Positions 45,673-58,100 of a stretch of 64,000 bases of DNA are shown in pieces. Origin of the DNA: Amylostereum areolatum (lineage: Eukaryota > Basidiomycota > Agaricomycetes > Russulales > Stereaceae); NCBI GenBank assembly GCA_012932865.1, contig SAXG01000045.1:248001-312000 (forward strand), read 5' to 3'. Below the pieces are notes generated by a model that was not told the DNA's origin, searched no databases, and was given only the letters and a program-made list of their open reading frames with translations. Positions within the stretch are counted from its first letter, which is position 1, and every line of letters starts with the position of its first letter. The position numbers and the translations under genes were made by a program.

Positions 45673-45999
45673 TGGTTAGTATATACTTTGACCGATGTAC
45701 TACCGTATACCTAGATTCCTCTTGTTATATTAGCTGGTGCCGATCTGCATTGTATCTGTACAGTCTACTCAGACGTGGCCTATTAATTGTTTACGCGTTG
45801 TGTTCAGCTGCTACAGTGGTATGTAGTACTCGCTCCCAAGTTTGAATATTCTCCGCAGGCCGCTGTCACGTGAGAATGATCGTCCGCTGCTTTGTGATTG
45901 AAGCTCATCCTCTTTACATACTTACCCACCGGGCCACCTGCCGACGGGAGACATCTCGTCCTAACTAGTTCCTCAGAAACCCTTACAAGGAAGCGGATA
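45673..45999. promoter_or_regulatory. Kinesin-5 3' region and VPS55 promoter
   Basis: About 330 bp. A GTCACGTG palindrome at 45865-45872 lies about 128 bp before the VPS55 ATG. No gene seen. Confidence 0.5.
45865..45872. promoter_or_regulatory. GTCACGTG palindrome upstream of VPS55
   Basis: Same octamer as in the ELF1/kinesin-5 and C1/DUF4211 promoters, about 128 bp before the ATG at 46000. Confidence 0.45.
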
Positions 46000-46566
46000 A
46001 TGGCGGCGGGCTTGAAAAGTATGTTCTACCCATCCCACTTATGCTCCCCATTTCGCCGTTTTAACTACAGAAAACACAGCCGTCATCCTCCTCTCGTTCG
46101 TCTTGGCCGTCGGCTTTCTCATGATCATCCTTTCTTGCGCCCTTTGGTCCAACTGGCTGCCACTACTAGTCGGTGCGTCAGTGCCGCTCATACCGCACAG
46201 CACTGTTAGCTAACACGGCTGTGTCACAGCCCTGACCTTCGTCGTTGCACCCTTGCCCAACGCTATATTCTCGCATTGCGGCAGGGACGATTTTGCGGAC
46301 TACGACGGCAGTTCGGGTCCCGTCGATCTCGGCCGTTTTATCACGGCAATCATAGTGGTCACTGGGGTTTGCCCTTCCCCTCATCCTAGCGCACTCGGAA
46401 ATCATCAAACCTGGAGCGAGTGTCATGTCCCTCATCGGGGGAGGGTGCGTCTCTCCCCTCATTCTATTGCAGCCATTCTTATGTTTTCCTTTTCGAATCC
46501 AGCCTAGTATATGGGACAATCTCGGCTTACACCGCCGCATTCAAACAAGAGGACGACTTTGAGTGA
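46000..46566 (+). CDS. VPS55: Vps55-family endosomal membrane protein (one-base disruption)
   Basis: Small four-helix membrane protein of the Vps55/LEPROT family, acting in late endosome to vacuole sorting. The first exon is MAAGLK. After the intron (46019-46071) comes NTAVILLSFVLAVGFLMIIL, then CALWSNWLPLLV. Exon 3 reads ALTFVVAPLPNAIFSHCG, then DLGRFITAIIVVTG. From here the family sequence FALPLILAHSEIIKPGASV is in the next frame: a run of four G (46364-46367) has one base too many. After the last intron the end is LVYGTISAYTAAFKQEDDFE. All other parts are intact, so I annotate the full conserved reading and flag the disruption. It converges on TRS120. Confidence 0.85.
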
Positions 46567-46706
46567 CTGCGATTGTACACTTGTACAGTATGTCTATTCT
46601 CAGAATATCTCGCATGTTGTATCGTGTTCTCGATAATTTAATACTCCATCCTGTCATCGAATACATCTGATGGGAACATATGCAACACAAAACATCATGA
46701 ATCCGT

Positions 46707-49700
46707 CTATGCATCAGCATCCTCTACAACAACTTTGAGTAATCCAGAGCCAACCTTCCCATCATCAGGACGTGCTCCCATGAGGCGAACGTCGATCGCT
46801 AACTGGAACTCTCCGCATGCCACGAAGCAGAGCGGTATCTCGACATTTCGTGATCCCCCAGCGTCGATTCTACCTACGGGGACCTCAGACAAGATGCCCT
46901 CGTGGATGACATGGTCTGACGGCTCCGCCGACACATCCACAGTCAAGACCAAGGATCGTTCTGAGCAACTTTTTGATCAGAACTATGAAGGCTGAATTGT
47001 GAAGGAGAGCTTACGCGACATGTTCTTAACTTGCACCCGAAGGTAGACGAACTCATACGGCCTGGGGAAAAAATTCGAATGTCGCTTAGGTATATCCACC
47101 CAACTCTCCCTATCTTCCCCGCTGCGCCGAAAAAGCGAAAGTTGAATTCGAGTTGTTTCTATCCGTAGTGTGTCAAGCATCGGGTACGTCAGCCGTTGTT
47201 TTCTGAGAGTGAGTTCACCAAAACGTGCTCCACCAGCCTGTCTTACGGTTTAGCGCATTGGTTATGTTCATAACAGGACGACGCACCTCTCGCCACCGCC
47301 CGTGAACACATTTGAACAGTTCTTCGCGGTACCAGAACAGTTCTCGCTGTGAGTTCAACTCTAAAGATGTCATCGCTGACTTGTCAACAACGAACTGTCG
47401 ATCGGACAGGGTGGGTATAGGTTGATTGCAGGCTTCCTCGGTCAACAAAAACTTCTTGATTGGCAAGACCATCCTGCAAATTTCTATCAGTCATGATAAT
47501 TGAAGGCTAACTCATGCATACATACCGAGTTGTACACCCTGGAGCTACTAAGCAAGTTGTCGACGCATGCGGCGTATCTAGCGTTTTATGTTCAGCATAT
47601 GTCGTAGACGACCACGGGCTCATTCTTCACCTTCTTGGTGACGTTCGAAAACGACTTCGAAAGGCAGGCCGTAAGTATTGCGCACATCCACCGTAAATAG
47701 GCACCAGCCCACATCCTCCGCGTCTCGAAGGGCCAACTTCCTTGAACCAGTGGGATGACGGCCAGAGTCCAGACTCTCGCTGTCTTGCGAGCCATCGGGG
47801 CTAAAAGGTACAATGTCCATGCCATGACACTCTAGCATGTTGTACACAGTCACGATGACGGGATATGACAGTTGTCGGGTGTGAAAGACCTCGGCAGGTT
47901 GCTGCAGAGTTTGCTGCCGTTGGTTAACCTGGCCATAGGACAGGTGGATCGTGCCGCTGGTACTGATTTGTGTATCGCAAATGAGACACTTACTGATACT
48001 ATTGAAAATGCTTGCCACGTACCAGCCGACTTTCCCTGTGCATGTTACGACGATGGCGTCCTTTCTGCCGGGTAATATCTCACGTTTCTCGTTCTCCCGG
48101 TTCCAGGAGAAAACGGGTCGGTGAATGAGATCGTGTTCTGTCTCATATATGTCGAAAACAGACAGCTCCCCCTCGGACAATGCTTGCTGTGCAGGCGCCA
48201 TAGTAGAGTCGTCGAAAGTGAGTCGAACAAAATCAACGGGAAGAGTGGACACGTTTTCAAGCGTCAAACGAAGGACTGACCTAATCCAACATGAGCATGC
48301 AGAGCGAGGTAGTCGAGAGAAGGGCCTTACTTTTCCCCGTCATAGAGCATGACTGCGCCATGTGTAAGGGAGCTCCAACGTATCCTCAGGAAAGGTTGCT
48401 CTGATATCACTTTGCATTCAAGGAATCGATGGGCAGGCGCCTTGCTTTGAGAGGCCAGCATGCTTGACCTTTTATTCCCCCCGGGACCAGAACGCGACTC
48501 GAGCCCTGCGTATTTAGAGCGACCCAGTTCACAAGCGATCGCATTCCTTCGTCGCATCTTGCGCTCATCCTCCTCCTGAGAGGACAGCGGAAGTAGGAAT
48601 TCTCGAGATGCACTACCCACCGCTTGTACATGGCAGCCCTTTATAACAAGCATCCCCGCTTCCAATGGCTTTCCTTGTAGTGTGATTGAATGGTATGAAT
48701 TTGAAGGGATGGTGATAGAGGTCGCCTTGGAATCAAATGGCACGCCGGATGTACTGCGCAGAAAAGGCTTAGAGCTGTATCAGACAGACAAAATTATACT
48801 AACCTCAATGTAAGGCTTTGAATATCCAGGTCGAATACGTAGGGGTTTCGAAGTGTTACAACGAACTCAAGCGATTCACCTTCTACAACTAACGTCTTCC
48901 CCTGAAGAAGCCATGAGTGGGGGGTCTTCAATGCACGGCCTACGCACCTGAGATGACATGGATTTTCGAGGGTTATACAGAAAAGGGTCCGTCCTGATCA
49001 AAGGATGACTGACAACGGATTGCTGCTGCGAGAGAATGGAGATAGGATTTTCAACCAATCTTCGTACAGAAGGGCAACCTTGAGGCACCATGAGAAGTGC
49101 GTTTGAGACAGAAACATAACGCATAAACGTACGGAAGAAGCTCAATGCTAACAATAGGCTGGCCGGTCCAATAATCCATCACTCGTTTGTGCCCTCTTCT
49201 ATGCGCAGCGGTCAATGCTCGGGCGGACGTTGCATAAATATTGTATTGGTCCTCCGAAGTAAGAACTGCATGTAAGGACTTTAACGCCGATAGTGAGAAT
49301 TGAGCCACTGCCGGGGGGTCTAGACAGAGTCAGAGTCAGACATGAGGAGCTGCAAGAAGGCGTACCGGGCAAAGCCTCGGCAATGGCTAGGGCCTCCCGA
49401 ATGATCCCAACTTGCAGCTCAGGCCAACCGTATGGATCCTCTAAGGGGTTGTCCGGATCCTGGAATTCAATGACAGGATCCGAGGCCGATGTAGTGTCCA
49501 TAAGGTGGACGGTTTCGAGGTCAACGCCGTGGATGTGGCAGATGTAGCGTACCAACGCGAGAATGCTCGAGTTTCCGTCTATTCTCTCAGCGCCCTTCAT
49601 GGCAACTTCGCCTTGCTCCCCAGATATTGAGATAGTGCCAAAGCCGTGTACGGCGGACTGTGTCAGATCTTCTCGACCGCAGACTAAAAGATCCATGATA

Positions 49701-51433
49701 CAGCCAAGGACTTCCCGTAGGATGTACACCTCTTTGCGATGATATCCCAACAAGGCGTATATGCGAGCAATCATTTCCAAAATGCTAATCCGTTCTCGAT
49801 GTCCTAGATGAAGAAGCCATGGCCCATGTGCTTGCCCAAGGATATCGGCAATTTGAGATCGGGGAATACCTGATATTGAGGATATCCGCTCGCATTCGAG
49901 ACGGTAGTCAGGGGTGGAAAGGTGGGGAAGGGAAGGAGCGTGTTCTGGACGCAACATGATTGTGCAGGCGAGGGCCCCCCAGCCTTTACCAGACCAAACG
50001 GCAAGAAGGACAGAGGCATGACGCACGGTGGTGGAACAATACAAGTACGTCAACAAGTCGTAATGGTGATCGCCGTCTGACATAGATGGTGATTTTGCGT
50101 AGAACCCGATGGCCTGCTCCAGCTTCTCAGTAATGTCGGCCCATGGATCGCGCAGAGCATGAGTGTGAACCGGGCTCTAAATGGGAGTAAATTTGTAGAT
50201 TTCCGCGAGGTGAAAGAGACTACGCACTGCACTGGGCCCGGACGCCCAGCCCTCAAGCACAGAGATAGTAGCCAAGCCCTCTAAGGCCGAAGCGTGCCAG
50301 ATATTGTCTAAATGAGCCTTGAACAATGTTATCGCTTCTGCATACCTGATGATGAATTTAATCGATAGCGGGGGGTTACCTGAGAAGGCTACGTACCACA
50401 CTGACGCATCCTCAATCCTACCTGCTAAAAGGAATAGATCCCCAAGGACCTTGAACAGCCTTCCGTGTGATGAAGTGGCTCCAATTCCACTCAGACGATT
50501 CCGTGGTACACCCATCGCCGACTGCCGCTGCGTGGGTGTCAACATCCCCGGGCCTGTGGAAGCTGTGCGTTGCACGTGCGGAAGAAGTGCAGAGTGCCGT
50601 CGAGAGCCGGATAGCAACTCTGGTTGGCTGTTGAATGATGGGAGGACGTTGTGACCGTCGTCGGTCAGAGGCCTGGGCATGTCGGACGTCGAAGGAAGGG
50701 AAGGAAACAAGGTAGCGTTGAGGTATTCATTGCCAAAAGGTGTTTCTAAGGTTTGCATCTACGGTATCATTTATATTACAATGCTGGAAGTAGATGAGAA
50801 GAAACTTACCACGGTTGAGAACTCACCCAGAATGTTTGAACACAGATCCGCCAAGAGAGTCTCTATATTTTCCTTTTTATTGCCCATCTGACTTGGGATT
50901 ACGACAAGGCCAGGGAGATGGTCACCCAGATTAAGATTCGTGGTTCCATCTTCCTCTTCAAAAACGAAGCAGTTTTTGGCCAGTGGTAGGAATGAACCTT
51001 TTGGAAACATGTTGGACACTGTAGCATTGAATTCGGCAAGGATGGAAGAGAGTGAGTCGGAACGAGAACACGACGCAATGCCAATGACGCCAAGGGGAAA
51101 ATGGGATGGTCGGAAGAGTTCGAGGGGAAACTGAGAGAATGATGGAGGGTGGCTTGGGAAGGAGAGGTGAAGATGACCCTTGGACTTTGGACTGGGCATA
51201 AATCGAGCTTATGTTCGCACGTTAGCCTAGACCGAGAACATAAAAGAGTAGAGCATGAGGAAAAGCCTCGTACCTTTCTCATCCTTAGTCCCAGGAGGGA
51301 TATCGCTCAAACGGAGAGTTTCCAGAGTCCTGATCTCGGATGCCCATTGAGTGAATGTGATGGGAGAGATGGAGCCAACGGGGACAAGCAGGATATGAAC
51401 ATGAGCAAGAGCGGCGACAGCGTATCGATCCAT
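46707..51433 (-). CDS. TRS120: TRAPP II subunit Trs120 (TRAPPC9)
   Basis: Component of the TRAPPII complex, the Rab11/Ypt31 exchange factor of the late Golgi. The start MDRYAVAALAHVHILLVPVG, followed by ITFTQWASEIRTLETLRLSD, resembles fungal Trs120. Further on are FPSHPPSFSQFPLELFRPSH, GVIGIASCS, then alpha-solenoid sequence, and beta-rich C-terminal parts such as LENVSTLPVDFVRLTFDDST. The signature LSYPVIVTVYNMLECHGMDI occurs near 47820-47875. The protein ends in an Ig-like strand-rich region near 46707. Many short introns. ATG 51433 is the first ATG of the frame. It is divergent from DPM2 and convergent with VPS55. Confidence 0.85.
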
Positions 51434-51593
51434 GTTGAACGAAAGTCAAAGATTATAAGAAAGGAAAATGAAGTTGCCTGAGTACCAGTACCACTGGACG
51501 TGCGCGTGTGCGCTTGAGCAACGACGAGCGTGACTCGCGTCAAGCCTTGTTCCCAACCTCTTCCTCTTCCCGTCACCAACCAACACATCTCGG
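51434..51593. promoter_or_regulatory. Bidirectional promoter TRS120 / DPM2
   Basis: Only 160 bp between divergent ATGs; the two genes must share regulatory sequence. A CT-rich stretch precedes the DPM2 ATG. Confidence 0.5.
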
Positions 51594-51977
51594 ATGGTAT
51601 CTTCGTCATACACTTTCCTTTGGATTATTTCTAAATCGTTTGGCCAGGCTGTTAGCGATAAATCTCTCGGTGGCGTTATGATGATTGTCGCAGCGGCTGT
51701 ATTCATGTATTACACTACATGGGCCGTGCTACTCGTACGTGTCATTCGAATCCCATGTCAACAATTTCCTTGGGTTTGAGCGCTCACGACCAATCGATAG
51801 CCCTTCTTCAACGCATCGAGCCCCCTACATGCATGGTTCCCTTCACGAGAGTGGGCTATCCGCCTGCCAGCTTTCATACTTCTGCTCGGGGCGTCTGCGA
51901 TCGCAGCCTTTGTTGGCAACACGATCGTGAACGAAAACAGGAAGAAAGCGCAGAAGGCCAAGATGCGCTCAGCATAA
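51594..51977 (+). CDS. DPM2: Dolichol-phosphate mannose synthase subunit Dpm2
   Basis: Small two-helix ER protein that anchors and stabilises the dolichol-phosphate mannose synthase, supplying mannose for N- and O-glycans and GPI. The conserved reading is ATG, then an intron at 51597-51647 (GTATCT...GGCCAG), then AVSDKSLGGVMMIVAAAVF and YYTTWAVLL. A second intron (about 51735-51799) leads to PFFNASSPLHAWF, then REWAIRLPAFILLLGASA and IAAFVGNTIVNENRKKAQK. Thus the first coding exon would be the ATG codon alone. The 51-bp first intron is stop-free, so retention would give a longer N-terminus; the spliced form fits the family better. Confidence 0.9.
51597..51647 (+). other. First intron of DPM2 directly after the ATG codon
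   Basis: GTATCT...GGCCAG, 51 bp, within the usual size range here. Splicing gives MAVSDKSLGG, like other DPM2 starts. A stop-free frame makes the unspliced form also translatable. Confidence 0.65.
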
Positions 51978-52118
51978 TACGCAATGGTGTCTTATCATTT
52001 AAACCGTGCGCTGCTGTCATTTCATCTACACTATTACTTGTCACGGAGAAGTTCGTGCTGGTTGTATTTCCACATTCAATAGCGTGTGCGATTGTGCTGC
52101 AATGTACGAATTCATCAT
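51978..52118. other. Convergent spacer DPM2 / large C1 gene
   Basis: About 140 bp between stops; 3' UTRs of both genes. No gene seen. Confidence 0.4.
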
Positions 52119-55100
52119 TCACCCTATAGCACGCGAGTCCCTCCACTGCCAATCGCCCACCGCCCTTCCCGGCTCTCTTGGTCTCGTTTGTGACTCTAGC
52201 CTCTCCAGCTTCATAGCCGCAGCAACGTCGTTCTTAGCCTGCTCTACCAAAACCTCCCACGGCACAGGAGGTGAGGGCTGATGTATGTCTCGCATGGTAC
52301 GGTCAAGCTGTTGTCGCATCCAGTTAAACGGGAAATAAACTCGGCGGGGATTCACCTGCCTTTGTAGTCATGGCCTCTGAACGCCCGATCAAGCGCATGG
52401 CCTTGATTGTCGATACTTGTTGCACATTCTCCAACGATATGACCGAATGAAAATCTCGGAGAAAGAGAAGCAGGTCCGCGACGGAGGCCGATGCGACGCT
52501 AGCTAGAGCCTGCGAGACTATGTTAGAAATGAATGTCGTACATAGATGAATCGCCAGATACCGCCTGCATCCCCGTCTGAGAGCTTGTCAGCTCCGAGAG
52601 CAGCAAAAGGAAAGGTGACCATAGTTCGTTCCAGATAGTAAACGTGCCAACATTCGAATCCATTTGCGATTTGACGGAAGCGCCGGAGATTTTTCTTTCT
52701 AATAGAAGCCATAATTTGATACTGGTGTAGCAGTGGTTGATATTCGAGGCCTGGCTAGTGAGCCCTGTAGGGGAGGCCAAAGAATCTCGGTATGTCAAAG
52801 TGAACCCAGAAAAATGTCGCATAAGTGCAGTAGCTGCACCAGTCGACGCATGGGACAAGGCAGCAAGGAGAAGAACATTCCATGCTCCGAGGCTGAGCAG
52901 ACGGGAGGATTTCTGCCACAGGACATCAGCATGATGAAGTTTCTTACGACAATGAATACGGTCATTTACCCCCTGGTACTGTTCCACAATTGGTTGGTGT
53001 AGAATCTCCGGTTTCCTTTCCGCTCCATAGAAGACGAGATGCGCCACCCTGAGAGATGCGTTGATATCGGCATCGCCCTCTGTGAAGTTCGAGGATAGGA
53101 GATAGACCATGCCGTCGTTTGCGAACCGAGTAAGCCACATTCGCGCATCGTCGGCATCCTTCGCCGGACCTTGTATGATTTCCTGTATTACTGCCTACAT
53201 GTTAGTGAGCGTTAGTTAGCGTCTTCGCGTGGACAGACTTGGTCTAATACCTCTGCCATGCCACACAAAGTAAACGAAAGCGTATAGTTGCCCCCCCGGA
53301 GAGCGTCCGACAGAGTCTCTAGGAAGGCAAGGCTGACAGAATTGAACATTGATAACTTTCTGTTTTTGCGGGATAGATCTATGGTGACCTGTAGAATGCG
53401 CATCAAACTATGACTCGACAATCGGAATCTGACGAGAGTCGTCCTCAAAAGAGTCTCAGTTTGTAGCATAAGATCCTTCGGACGAGGTGTTAGTACGATA
53501 TAGTGACTTTGTGCCTGCATTTACGTACCCGACTCTGGGCTTTATTTTTTTCTATTAGCATCGAGGTTATCAAAAGCAATGGGCTAGGGTCGAAGCCGTT
53601 CATGGATCCATCAGCCGCACGGCGAGCGACACTGTTGAAGAAGGCCCCGATAGCTTTGAATGAATGAGTTGAGTGTGCTAACGGAGGAAATTAACAACAG
53701 ACATTGCATCAGCTCTGCAGATAACCCTTCGTTGTGTACTTCATGTATGAAAGTACAGAGGTTGTCAAGGACAGCCTGGAGGTTGTCCGCGTCAAGGTCT
53801 GAGAGTCTGAGTAAGGTATCCCGCAACAGGGTATCGCGCACGGCACGAGACTCGGTGTCTGTGCCCCTCTTGACCGTTGTGGCCAAGCGCAGGACTACAT
53901 AGAAGGTATGTTCGTGAGATTTCTGAAGTGCAAATCAGACTATACGTGTGGCTATTTGCACAACAGATGAGGTTATACCCTTAGTAATGTGAGTAAAAGC
54001 CCCTTGTCTCCGTATCTGTACAGATGAGGTGAGATCCAAACAGGAGAAGAATATGGGGGGTCCATACGATATTACGGAGGTTTCCAAGAAAGATAGTGCT
54101 TGAGTCGCAAGGACATCCTCCTGGCTGAAACGCAGGTTGACGAGAAGTTGGGCGATTGTATCAACAGCATCTCTGCATTAGGAACACGAAATCGGCAAAA
54201 TATTTGTGCCGAGGAAAACATAAACGGACCCAACGAAATTGCTTGTGTGACTTGGTCGGTGTTTCACGTACGATTGAACAACGGACAATGCGAGCTGGCG
54301 CAATTCGTAGCTGGTAGCCTCCAATGACATCGCCAAAACCCGGCGAACCGCTCTGCGGAGTTCTGGGGTGAGATGTCTAAGGGGTTTGCTGTCCAAGTCG
54401 TGCTTATATATGACCACCAGGAGGGATTCCAAAAGGCTCTTCGTGCTCAGGAAGGGGATGGCTAGGAGGTCTGGAGTCTGATTGATGACGGCGAGAAGCA
54501 CATCAAGAAAAATCGACCCTATGAGTAATGTCGTTGACTCGTCTTGTCCGACTAGAAGGTCGGGCATTGCAGCAGAGGAAAATGAAAAGCTGAACGGCGA
54601 GTCCAAAATTGTAAGCAACTCGTCGATACAAGGCCAGGCATGATCGGGTGTCGTTGAAAGGTCTCCAAAGACAACGTAGAATGACTGCCCGGACGCAGAT
54701 GGCCTTGAGATTACGTCTTGAAACCCGGCGATTCGCAAAAGGTACAGCTTGATCTTGAGTAGGTTGAACAGGTCGATCGTAACACCCGCTGAAAGCAGTT
54801 TGAGGCTGAGTGATACCGTTGATATCTATGCATCTCCTTTAGCATGGATGGGACGTTTTACAGCCAGATGCTTACATGTAGGATCATCTCATCTAAATCC
54901 TCCGCGATATTGTACGGAATCGAATTTCGCGATGAAAGTGACTGTGCGTTCTGATGATTAGTATCCAGACATGATAAGGATCGTTTAACATTTACGATAG
55001 GTGGAGCAGCCAGTGCGTCTTCATTTTCGCCACGGTGCACGTAGTCTTCTTCCATTTCCATTAATGTTTCAACGATCACATTCCACGACAGGGCTACCCA

Positions 55101-58100
55101 GATCGCATTAGCTGCTATTTCATGTCTGACGAAGAATGAAGACGACTAACTCTGCCATGTTCGAAAGTGTGGATGGAGCTGGAGGAGGAAAGCTGAAAGC
55201 TTTACGCGATCTTGGATGGGAGCTTTGGTAAGCGCTTCATTCCAACAGTGCGCGATGGCTTCGAAGTGCGCAGGAAGCAAGGTATGTGACCAGGTTTCGA
55301 CGGCCACTCTGATCTCTTCCTGTCAAGATATGAGCGAATTACCGAAGTTCAGATAAATAAATGCTAGAAACCCGAGAATCTTGCCATAACGCCGAGAAGT
55401 AAGCGTTGAAGATACATATAACACTTGATCTCCATTGTCGATCTTCCAAGATGAACGCAGGGTTTGTAACATCGAGTACAATACGGAATAGACGCTTGAG
55501 AGATGCTAATCTAAGACAAAGGTCACAGTAATAGTCATGACGCACGGCGAGAGTACATACCGACGTTCCCAAGGATGAGCTGGGCTGAGAGCGGATTCTA
55601 TCAACTCCTCGAAAGGGGAAGAGTCGACAACAAGGACGCGGAGAAGAAAGTTCGGTCTGACGGTGTAAAGTTGAGGGTATTGGAGGTCATAGAACTTCCA
55701 TGCGCTGATAAGAATTAGTTCGGCATGACTACAAAGGGAATAAGGTAGGCATACCTCGCACAGAGTACTCCAGAATTGCGAAGGATGAAATTGTCCACCT
55801 CGTAAGACTCAAGGAAAGGACATTCTGTCACGAACAAATGGAAGAATTTTGCAATGACGGTGTTGATCTCTTCTGTCCCGAAGTCAATGTAATCACCTAA
55901 AGCCGCAACGAACCGGGAGCTTAAACTAATTGGGTCCGAAGATGCGGCGGCGGCACGAGAGTTGAGCGTACGTCTAGAGCAACTCAATGATCGCATAGAA
56001 GGGTACGAGACATACAGACTAACCGAGAGGGCAGGTTGCGTACTTCCTCTTCCAGTATGAAACCTCGGCGGATCAAGGCATCGCGTTCGCATCCCGCGAG
56101 AAGGAGACATGTCGCCAACGTGACTCGTATGAAATATAAGCTGGCAACGCCTCAGTAATAGCACATTGTATTACACTGCTTCCACCTACGCATTTTGTGC
56201 TCCTCCATCACCAAGGGCTCCCAATACTTCCTTGGAAAGACGGACGTGGAGTCCGCCAATGATTCCGAGTAGATCTTGACGACCAAGGGATTTGAGCCAT
56301 GTCGAGAACAGACTCGCGCTTGCGAGAGGATGTAGTTCTTGCACGTCCAGCCTGAACCGGGCAGAGATAGACGAGAATTGCTCAAACACGTAAGTTGGAA
56401 TGTCCACCGCAGATATGGCAAACATTCGAAGCCACCGTATGCCACGCTGGAGAGTTTGCTGGTCTGACGACGCCGATCGCATGAAGATGTCCCACGGATC
56501 AACAGCACTCATGATCGATGGGTCCATAAACGCCATCGTTAATGCCCTTGCGCTGCTCGAGCGTGCATTCACACCGCCGTCCCGATTGAACAACCGTTGC
56601 AAAGATAGGATGGGCTGCGTATATAAGATTCGCACGGAGATGATGTAGTAGAGGACAAACTTTTCGCGAGTTCCATGCGCCGGAGTTGTTCTCGAGCCAT
56701 CGCAAGAACATATCATCAAACGCCGTGAAAATGACGTTAGCTTGGTTGATACGGACGATGGACCTAAGTGAGATGTCTGCGACTGATACTGCAACCTATT
56801 GCCGTCATATTAGTCCGTGTCTCGTATATGCAGTGGATGATAGCGTACGTCTGCAGGGTCGATCTTCTCCTCTGCAGTATATTCTTCGGCAAGCTCTGAG
56901 ATTATATCGTAGATGGTGAGAGCGTAAAAGGTGATGTCCTGATCATGGAGGGCCAGCAACCAAACGGCAGCGTACTTGTGGAGCAGTGCGCGCCTTTGTG
57001 CGACGTAGTCCCCGCCGCTATTGACAGAGTTTGGATGAACTGTCGCCGAGGCACTATGCGGCCATGGTTGTTGTTCGTTTACCGCCCGAACGCCTGGAAC
57101 AGCACGATTGAGTGCTACGTGCTCGCGCAGGATCACAGCGAGGCTGTCATCCTAAAATCGATTATGAGATGACTCATTCGCGTGCCACGTGTAACATACC
57201 TCGCCAATAATCCACGACACTAGTGCTCGTGCCAAACGACGAAGGGCATATCCAGTCGCCATCTGATTTGGCCAAAATCTACGCGTTAGGAGGAGAAACC
57301 CCGCCTCATTTATGGAAAGACTGATATCAGAAAGAGAAGCCTCGATGGCACTGACCAGGACCTCGACGTCGACAGACATGTCCAGCCCCAGAGGAAGGGG
57401 AAACACACATTGAATAAGCCGGGGGTTGTTAAAGTCGTCGGAAAGGAAATCCTCCGACCCTAGCCGTTCGTACAACCCGACATGGTGGAGATGGCCTAAA
57501 ACATAACGCGCTGCGATCTCGGAGTGCAAGTTGAAGTAGATGCCTAGAGCATCGCGGATATGGGCAAGCGAAAGAACTTCGTACGGGTTTGAGGATGAAT
57601 CTCCGGGGGCGATGACGATAGGTTGAGCGGCAAGGAAGTCGGATGAATCCGCGCTTTGTGACGTAGCACTGTCCAACGGCGTTTTCACCGTGGAAGCGAT
57701 GAATGTCAAGGCGGACCAATCGTACATGATTGAATGTTCCACTTGGGCCAACTGGTTTTCTTGGAGAAATTCTGAAAGGCAGGCAGAGACCTGTAAGAAA
57801 GGGGTTCGCAGGGCGTCTTCATGGGCAGCAATGAGTGAGTCTAGCTCGAATTCCGGAAGAACGCCCCCATCCATTCCAGTAGTAACGTGTCCTTCTACGA
57901 CGATGGAGCCGAGAGTGATGCCATTCTGGAGGATGGCTCGCTGCATCCACAACACATCAAACGCGACGGAAATCTCCTCGTAGCCCTGGGTGCCGAGCGT
58001 AGAAACCGATGACAGAAGTTCGGCGAAAGAACGATGAAAGGAGGATTGGAGATCGTTCCACGATATGGTCATATGGGTTGAATCGAGATGGGTGGATTCG

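Noticed and set aside
46178..46540. 120-codon minus-strand frame over VPS55
   Set aside because: Antisense to the conserved four-helix VPS55 reading.
17197..51977. A functional secretory-pathway gene cluster
   Set aside because: Ost3, Dpm2, GT15, Sec16, Trs120, Vps55 and Pik1 are all present, but they are interleaved with motors, a nucleoporin and transcription factors; in a gene-dense genome this is plausible by chance.
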